NCBI RefSeq assembly: GCF_037392515.1
Contig: NC_090287.1
Location: 14,063,001 to 14,127,000 of the forward strand
DNA length: 64,000 nucleotides
Reading direction: 5' to 3'
Origin: Haliotis asinina
Taxonomy: Eukaryota > Mollusca > Gastropoda > Lepetellida > Haliotidae
This document shows positions 56,619 through 64,000 of the stretch, one piece after another. Both the position numbers and the translations under genes were made by a program. Every line of letters starts with the position of its first letter. Positions within the stretch are counted from its first letter, which is position 1. Below the pieces are notes generated by a model. The model was given only the letters and a program-made list of their open reading frames with translations. It searched no databases and was not told the DNA's origin.

Positions 56619-57968
56619 AGGAACATGAAGTTAGAAACGGATTCGGGATTCGGGATTCGGGATTAATCCTTAATTTAAATTTCTTTATGTATGTATGTAT
56701 GTATGTATGTATGTATGTATGTATGTATGTATGTATGTATGTATGTATGTATGTATGTATGTATGTATGTATGTTTGCATGCATGCATGCATGCATGCAT
56801 GCATGCATGCATGTATGTATGTATGTATGTGTCATGTATGTGTCATGTATCATGTATGTGTCTATGTATCTATGTGTTCATCTATTTATGTATCTATGCA
56901 TCTATGTATGTATATATGTATGTATCTATGTTTGCATCTCTGTATGTATTTATCTATATATCTGTCTATGGATCAATGCATCTATGTATCTATGTATGTT
57001 TGTGTGTGTGTGTGCGTGCGTGCGTATGTATGTATTTATGTATCTATGTATGTATCTATGTATCTATGCATGCATCTATGTATCTATATCTGTATCTATA
57101 TCTGTATCTATGTATGTATCTATGCATGCATCTATGTATCTATATCTGTATCTATGTATGCATCTATGTATGCACCTATGTATCTATGCATGCATCTATC
57201 TATCTATATCTGTATCTATGTATCATGTATGTATGTATCATGTATCGTGTATGTATTCTATGTGTGCATCTATGCATGCATCTATGTATCTATGTATGTA
57301 TCTATGTATCTATCTGTGTATCTATGCATGTGTCTATGTATCTATGCATGTATCTATGTATCTATTTATCTATATATCTGTCTATGTATCAATGCATCTA
57401 TGTATGTATCTATGTGTGTATGCGTGCGTGCGTGTGTGTGTGTGTACGTATGTATCTATCTATGTATCTATATATGTATCTATATATGTATCTGTGTATC
57501 CATGTATCTATGTATCTATGTATGTAAGTGTATATCCATGAATGTTTTATTTTTAGATTCGGGATTAAAATCTTGAAAACATGAACACCCAAACCTACAT
57601 TTTTCCATATTTCAGCCTCAACATTGACTTTTCTTCATATTCGGGATTCGGCATTTGAATCCCGAATCTGAATATTTTGTTCGGATTCGAGATTCAAATC
57701 CCGAATCTGAATATTTTATTCGGATTGGAAATCCCGAATCTGAATATTTTGTTCAGATTCGGAGTTAAGAACATCAGTGTCAATATTACATTATCTCACC
57801 CCTTCTAAGGTAATAAGGGCCGCTAGTAAACCTGGGTATCGTAAAAACATGAACACCCAAACCTACATTTTTCCATATTTCAGCCTCAACATTGACTTTT
57901 CTTCATATTCGGGTTTCGGCATTTGAATCCCGAATCTGAACAAAATATTCAGATTCGGGATTCAAATA
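56619..57968 (+). repeat. left inverted arm of the Foldback-like element
   Basis: From outside in: AGGAACATG; a threefold ATTCGGG repeat (56639-56666); (ATGT)n to 56772; (GCAT)n about 56776-56812; mixed ATGT/ATCT/GTGT satellite to 57540; then the sequence TTTTAGATTCGGGATTAAAA and inner units holding CATGAACACCCAAACCTACA, TTCAGCCTCAACATTGACTT and palindromic words such as ATTCAAATCCCGAATCTGAA. The inner unit occurs at 57576-57830 and again at 57846-57968. Confidence 0.93.
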
Positions 57969-58099
57969 CTTTCAGATACTTTCTTCAAATGTGGTTGTTA
58001 CACTAATGATAAGGTTGGTTAAATTTTATTATTCCCAGAAATGTACTGACATGTTACCATTTCATTTCACAATTTCACAAGCAGTACGCATGTAAAGGG
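57969..58099. other. core sequence upstream of transposase
   Basis: Single-copy sequence between the left arm and the first transposase-like frame; TTTATTATTCCCAG at 58025-58038 could be an intron acceptor. Confidence 0.35.
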
Positions 58100-60743
58100 C
58101 AATGGAAACCAAGGTACCTCCGATTGTTCTCAAAACCCAGACAGCACCAAAGTTCATAATCCTGAAACAGAAAACGAACTTGATGAGGATCATGATGTCC
58201 TGTTTTGTGGAAAATCTGAACATGTGGAATCGTCTGAAAAGAGTGAAATTAAGACTTTTTCCAGGTTTTCTTTTGGAATATCTTATGATGAATGGGGCAC
58301 ATTGAACATTTCACCAAATCACAGAGGTGAACGGCGACTGTCCAAGGGGTAGACAGACCTTTTTGCAACGAAGATGAGGAAGGAGAACCCCACGTGCCCT
58401 TTGCAATTTGGGAGCAATCACTTGAAAAAATAAAACTCACGAAAGAAAAATATTCCCTTCTTTACTGCCTTTGTGAAATGCAAGTATTCAGGTTGTGTAT
58501 CCTATCGAATAAAGATGAGAAAAGAGCCACAAAAGGAAAAAAGTGCAAAAGTCTCTGTAAAACCTATAAAGCCATATCTTACCCTAAAGCATGAAGAAGG
58601 TGTAAGAAAAGGTCGGCCAATTATGGGCAGGGAGAGAGCAGATGTTGCTAAATTGATCAAAGACAAAGGACCATCAAACGTATTCTATGAGCGACTTGGT
58701 GAGGCTGAAGAAGAGGCCATAGAGGCTGGCAACACTTCCGGCTTTGCAAATAAAGCAGTTATGCAAAAAATATCATCAGAGTGGACTGTGCTGCAACGTT
58801 TGCACAAAGCTGTTGTGATGGAAGTTGCGTTGTTGCAAAAAGTCTACCAAAAGGAGTACGATTCAGCGGGTGTTGTGAAAGGATGCATACAGGCTATATC
58901 CTTTGACCCTTTTGCTGTTACCTTGTACTCAGATTTGCAGATATCTATACTGGTGCATGAAATTGCAAGTGGAAATGCAACTTTATATTTTGATGCTACC
59001 GGGAAGATTATTTCCAACATTCCACCACAGCCAAAGAAAGTACTTTACTACCCACTGCTCCTAAAAGGGAGCATTCCAGGAGATCCCCCTGTCCCAGTAG
59101 CAGAGCTTTTCACAAACAGTCACAGTGCAATTGATATCACTAACTTCTTTTTGAAGTTTTGTCGGGATGTAAAACTGAGCTGCCCATCTTCAATGCTACC
59201 AAAAGAATGGAAATTGACTTTAGCTGAGCTTTCATTCACGCAATATTGCTAGCATTTAATAGGGAAAATATCTGTTCCTATCTCCAGCGTTCATGGGACA
59301 GCCTTCACGGAATTGCAGAGTGGGGCAACAAAACTAAGATTCATATTTGCTCAGCACATGTCCTGCACAAAATCAGTGGTCGATTGCAGGGGTGGGTGAA
59401 GAATAAGCATGCTAGACAGTACATTATGTTCCTTATTGCAAGGATGGTCGAGTCTTGTACACTTGATGACAAGGTTCAAATTGGAGAGACGACGATAATT
59501 ATGTCAAATACATGTCCAGTAGATAATTTGTTAATGTTGACGTTTGATCTGCTAAAAGAACCAGATATTCAATGTTGGTTTCATCAACACTCACAAGATA
59601 TCCAGGTTTGCCAAGGGCTACTGGACATTTACAGCCTTTTCACACCTGGAAAGTGGTCTGAAGGTAGGGCCTTATGGCTCAGTCAATACTGTTTCCCACC
59701 ACCAGAAGATACTTGGAATATGTACGGAAGTGAAAGTGAACACTTCGTTCAGCACTTTGGCATTGTACAGGAAACAGTTGTCTCATCAGAATGTTCAAAA
59801 AGGAGATGTCCAAGGAAAGAGCGTATCTTGAAGAGCAGCGAGATACTTTTGGGGTGAGAAATTGTATGATATTACATAAACAAAAACATGAAAACATGAA
59901 GATAAACATAAGCAAAGGACGCACACAGGCATACGCACTCACTATCACATAAAAGTACACACACTTACATAAACAGAAAAGATTCACTTAATTAAATAAC
60001 CCAAATGACTTAACTACTCTTTGTATTAACACACCAGCAGCAAAATAATCTGATATTTCTTACAGAACTGTTGTTTTCATTTGTAGGGATAGATGGCCAG
60101 CCAGGAGCTATTTATCCCTACAAGACAGCTTCAACCAGTGGAAAGAAGAGATCATTTCAAACTGTCGGCTAGGTAATTCCTACAAATGCATTGCATACTA
60201 ATAAATGGTCTGCTTCAAGATCTAATTTGATTAAGGTACTCAACCATATTACAGTAGCACTGTACGATCTATTTCTTAAGGTATTATCTCTCCTTGGTAA
60301 CTGCATGTTGGTTACTATTCTCAAACCAAGGAACATTCAACTGTAATCATGAAACATGTTATCACCCAGGTATCAGTTCCTAAAGGTGAACTTCAAACTA
60401 ACTGAGCAAGACATTATTATATGTTACCGTAAATTTGCACACCTTATTCCTAATAACTTGTGCTTTCTCCACTGCTTAACTGTAACAAGGTAGATGTTGA
60501 TTCTTATTCTATAAAATGCAACCTAACCATCTACTTTCAGGTCCAACAGGAAAACAGTGCAATGGAGTGCGCACCTGTTCTAAGCGACGTTTCACTCATG
60601 ACAGCCCACCAATACTGATTGCAAGTGTTTGCAACTTTTTGCACCGATCAGTGACCATCTTGGGAAAACGGTATGGACGTACCTGTCATACAAATAGATG
60701 TTGTTCGCCCGATCATGTGACCGTGCCACAGATGACGAAATAA
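58100..60743 (+). pseudogene. MULE/NOF-type transposase pseudogene, possibly with introns
   Basis: Frames in the core give an acidic N-terminal segment (ETENELDEDHDVLFCGKSEH, 58160-58220), then from 58473 a ~250-codon stretch with KCKYSGCVSYRIK (zinc-finger-like), LYFDATGKIISNIPPQPKKV (DATG, first acidic residue, Asp codon near 58992), PVAELFTNSHSAIDITNFFL, and LTLAELS (expected second Asp replaced by Glu). A frameshift at about 59235 leads to IHAILLAFNRENICSYLQR, KIHICSAHVLHKISG (C-x2-H, diagnostic of MULEs) and LLDIYSLFTPGKWSEGRALW. A further shift before MFKKEMSKERAYLEEQRDTF precedes a possible donor (GTGAGA, 59854) and acceptor (60086), but their phase no longer fits. A second intron, 60173-60540 (GTAATT..TTTCAG), joins in phase to GPTGKQCNGVRTCSKR. 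Several frameshifts disable it. The closest architecture I know is Drosophila NOF. Confidence 0.8.
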
Positions 60744-61026
60744 TAGCTTTGATCACTGCATTAAGTATATCCGTCGTGGTAATATATCTTTTACCTGTGA
60801 AATATAGACAATAGCATTCAAGTTTGCTGAATATTCAGGATTAAAGGGTAAATGAACAATTTCAGATTTGAACAATTGTGAATGTGATTGGAGACCTAGA
60901 TGTCCAAACGTGTACCTTCTAAACCCAGTAAACATCGGTTGCAAGATGCCCCTATGTTTGATCTTCATAACATGAATAATAAAATGAAGATGTTCAGTGC
61001 TGGCAAAGTGATTTCAAAACTGACTT
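60744..61026. other. core sequence downstream of transposase
   Basis: Single-copy AT-rich core up to the right arm; no coding signal is seen. Confidence 0.4.
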
Positions 61027-62458
61027 ACAATCCCGAATCCGAACAAAATATTCAGATTCGGGATTCAAATACCGAAACCCGAATATGAAGAAAAGTCAAT
61101 GTTGAGGCTGAAATATGGAAAAATGTAGGTTTGGGTGTTCATGTTTTACGATACCCAGGTTTACTAGCGGTCCCTATTACCTTAGAAGGGGTGAGATAAT
61201 GTAATATTGACACTGATGTTCATAACTCCGAATCTGAACAAAATATTCAGATTCGGAATTTGAATCCCGAAACCGAACAAAATATTCAGATTCGGGATTC
61301 AAATACCGAAACCCGAATATGAAGAAAAGTCAATGTTGAGGCTGAAATATGGAAATATGTAGGTTTGGGTGTTCATGTGTTTACGATACCCAGGTTTACT
61401 AGAGGCCCCTAGTAACTTAGAAGGGGTGAGATAATGTATATTGACACTGATGTTCATAACTCAGAATCCGAACAAAATATTCAGATTCGGAATTCAAATG
61501 CCAAAACCCGAATGTGAAGAAAAGTCAATGTTGAGGCTGAAATATGGAAAAATGTAGGTTTGGGTGTTCATGTTTTTAAGATTTTAATCCCGAATCTAAA
61601 AATAAAACATTCATGGATATACATATACATATATAGATACATAGATACATGGATACACAGATAGATGCATAGATACATACATGGATGCATACATAGATAC
61701 ATAGACAGATACATAGACAGATACATACATACATACGTACACACACATACACACGCACGCACGCACGCATGCACACACACATATATACATACATACATAC
61801 ATAGATGCATTGATACATAGATATATAGATAAATAGATACATAGATACATAGATACATAAATAGATACATAGATACATGCATAGATACACAGATAGATAC
61901 AGAGATGCATACATAGATACATACAGAGAAACATAGATGCATGCATAGATGCACTCATAGAATACATACATGATACATGATACATACATACATGATACAC
62001 AGATACATAGAGACATAGAGACATAGATACATACACAGATACAGATATGGATACATAGATGCATGCATAGATACATAGGTGCATACATAGATACATACAT
62101 ACATAGATGCATTGATCCATAGACAGATATATAGATAAATAGATACATACAGAGATGCAAACATAGATACATACATATATACATACATAGATGCATAGAT
62201 ACATAGATACATAAATAGATGAACACATAGATACATAGACACATACATGATACATGATATATACATACATGATACACAGATACATAGATACATAAGTACA
62301 TAGGTACATAGGTACATAGATACATACGTAGATACAGAGTTACAGAGATACATACATACATACATACATACATACATACATACATACATACATACATACA
62401 TACATACATACATACATACATACACACTACACACATACATACATACATACATATTCCT
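61027..62458 (-). repeat. right inverted arm of the Foldback-like element
   Basis: Mirror image of the left arm. Inner units of ~235 bp begin near 61030, 61227 and 61463 (words AATCCGAACAAAATATTCAG, AAGTCAATGTTGAGGCTGAA, TGTAGGTTTGGGTGTTCATG), followed by TTTTAATCCCGAATCTAAAA (61582-61601), which is the exact complement of the left-arm junction, and CATA/GATA satellite to 62450. The outer end lacks the ATTCGGG triplet and the (GCAT)n block seen on the left. Confidence 0.92.
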
Positions 62459-62467
62459 CAGATAGCC
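62459..62467. repeat. 9-bp target-site duplication, right
   Basis: CAGATAGCC, identical to 56610-56618, followed by CTGGAAACCAGCTTTGCGTC, the continuation of repeat E. Confidence 0.93.
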
Positions 62468-63325
62468 CTGGAAACCAGCTTTGCGTCGATGTGCAACATA
62501 GGAATGGGCCGTGCATGGTCAGCGCCCAGGCGGCCGTTAAGTAACGGCACCCTACGTCTCTTGCCCCCTGATATAGGCCAAATACTGAATATTACCAAAT
62601 GCTTAATGCTGCATAATAGAAGAATATGGCCTATTAATTATTTTTATTCATTTGGTGTGTATCATTTCAAGATAACATTGGGCTGATCATAGTGACGGAA
62701 TAGGCATTGATCTTAAAAAGTTTAACAATAGTCATGACATGGCAACATCTGGACGATGCTGCTGGGAAGCTGATTACACATTGCAGCATAGGATATAACA
62801 TTGAATATAAACCATTACCCAAACCATATACAGCTACAGTTTTGTATATAAACGGAAAACGGACACATCATGAAATGTGCGTTTTAGCTTGTTTTGAAAG
62901 AGAAAGGGGGAAAAAAGAAAGTGTACCTTGTATAAAACACATTGATACATCATACTCACAGATGAGGGCTCATGTTTGTTAAAGACATGTTTAACGAAAA
63001 ACAGGTATTATTTTTTCCATAACGTGTCCATCTCTAAAACATAAAAGCACTGTAGCAATATCTGGGGTGGGACAGGGTTGGAGGAGTACATTCAATTTTT
63101 AAACCGCTTGCAATTAAAATCACAATAAACAGACAGTTTCATATAGACAATGACACACGCATGCCAGTGAAGCAATCTATTACAATTCCCTTGGCTGTTT
63201 AAAATATGAAATGTAAATATAGACATAAGTTATATATGGCTTTAAAATTGTCTTGTTGGTCTGTCAAAGTTTTCAGGTAAAAGATGTTGGTTGGTTTGCT
63301 GCTTAAGGTTCCACTCTGTCTACTC
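62468..63325. other. end of repeat E, then non-coding
   Basis: Up to about 62500 this is the distal part of the interrupted repeat E copy. The rest is unique AT-rich DNA; a 91-codon frame at 62707-62982 has no recognisable features. Confidence 0.4.
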
Positions 63326-63425
63326 CAGCTATGTGGGGGTGGTCTGTAAATAATCGAATCTGGACTACCCAGTCCAGAGATCACCAGCCTAAGCATTGAT
63401 CCGATAAACATGCCAGAATTAGGAA
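63326..63425 (-). repeat. SINE-B internal fragment, minus strand
   Basis: CCAGCTATGTGGGGGTGGTC, TGTAAATAATCGAATCTGGA, CCCAGTCCAGAGATCACCAG and AGCATTGATCCGATAAACAT match the middle of SINE-B in reverse orientation. Confidence 0.85.
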
Positions 63426-64000
63426 CCGTACATATACTTGTATAAGATACATACAAAATTCATATGGTTGAGTAATGGTCGCATGCAAGCAATACATGCA
63501 TATGAAACTCATATTCCACAAAAGATGTTCCCTCGATATACAATATTTACAGTCATTCAGTGTATGAGACATTTGTGTATCTTCCAAAATCGACTGGGAG
63601 TTTAAACTTACTACATCTGAAAAGAACCATTGATAGTCTTTAGTGTATAGGGATGGGGAGTGTAAAATTCTTCCCCACAGTGATTTAAAATGCTGTTAAT
63701 ACAAGGAATCCGACAAACTACTGATAGGACTGCATCATGATTGTTGTAGGTTGTAAACTGATCTTTGTTTCAAAAGGTAAATAAATCTTCAGATCTTGTG
63801 CTAATCATACATGTTCAAATTCAAAATCTAAACAGAAAATTTTTCCACGCAGCCCATGCTGTAGGGCACGGGAGCGACAGTTTGCGTTGATCCAAATACA
63901 GCAGCCTGCCCCCATTCATTTGCTCTAAAGAAGATATGGGTAAACCTCTTTATCCCCTCTGAACAAAACGTATGGACTCTATCAGACTCAGACCACCTAA
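63426..64000. other. non-coding, no gene seen
   Basis: Unique sequence to the window end. Confidence 0.4.

Larger units (their letters stand above)
56619..62458 (+). mobile_element. Foldback-like MULE transposon, 5.84 kb
   Basis: A complete element bounded by a 9-bp target duplication (CAGATAGCC, 56610-56618 and 62459-62467) within an otherwise continuous repeat E copy. The termini are inverted, AGGAACATG at the left and complement of AGGAATATG at the right. Long inverted arms (56619-57968 and about 61027-62458) consist of an outer tetranucleotide satellite and inner tandem units. The ~3-kb core carries a broken transposase of the MULE type. This is the architecture of Drosophila FB elements with NOF, whose transposase is MULE-related and whose target duplication is 9 bp. 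The frameshifted core means this copy is not self-sufficient. The arms appear unequal: two inner units on the left, about three on the right. Confidence 0.93.

Noticed and set aside
56600..57576. Very long Met/Tyr/Val/Cys open frames (up to 313 codons) on the + strand
   Set aside because: They are translations of (ATGT)n satellite in the left arm of the Foldback-like element, open in all frames because the repeat lacks stops. The same applies to the minus-strand frames at 61568-62452.

Overview
The window looks like nuclear DNA of a gastropod mollusc, most likely an abalone (Haliotis) or close relative. This rests on more than a dozen copies of short interspersed elements whose 3' ends read like GGAATATTGCTAAA..CGGCGTAAAAC followed by (ACTC)n, a signature I associate with abalone genomes. 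Everything else fits a repeat-rich animal intron/intergenic region: microsatellites, minisatellites, decayed Tc1/mariner, MULE and LINE copies, and few short exons with GT..AG borders. There are no bacterial operons, CRISPR arrays or rRNA genes, and no intact long ORF.

Host genes. The one gene I can assemble is on the + strand at 25687-29162. It has four exons with canonical splice sites and consistent phases, a signal peptide, a cysteine-rich middle (exon 2 resembles an antistasin repeat) and a C-terminal Kunitz/BPTI-like domain lacking the second and fourth of its six usual cysteines, with a poly(A) signal about 130 bp after the stop. Intron 1 is largely a 31-bp minisatellite. Five further exon-like segments with good splice borders (11238-11278 +; 17896-17996, 18179-18271, 34668-34761 and 44431-44464 -) suggest other genes cross the window, but I cannot assign them. 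A compact heat-shock-element/TATA/initiator arrangement lies on the - strand at 38570-38637.

Mobile DNA. The outstanding element is a 5.84-kb Foldback-like transposon at 56619-62458. It has 1.3-1.4 kb inverted arms made of tetranucleotide satellite plus inner tandem units, a decayed, possibly intron-containing MULE/NOF-type transposase in the core, and a perfect 9-bp target duplication (CAGATAGCC). An uninterrupted paralogue of the target lies 0.6 kb upstream. Also present are a ~1.2-kb Tc1-like element with 20-bp terminal repeats (29405-30626), two other Tc1/mariner relics (5690-6130, 20200-20650), a second MULE relic (38875-39285), a 5'-truncated LINE (48960-50112), a LINE 3' end (20835-21175), two hairpin/MITE-like elements (41867-41951, 42171-42322), and two SINE families with different heads but a shared tail.

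Tandem repeats. A 28-bp minisatellite at 778-1675 shows a 13-monomer (364-bp) higher-order period. Others are a 31-bp array (25870-26825), a ~50-bp array with ~152-bp higher order (45740-46100), a ~200-bp array (52690-53530), simple duplications of 147 bp and 172 bp, and several microsatellites. The remaining intervals look like unique non-coding sequence.
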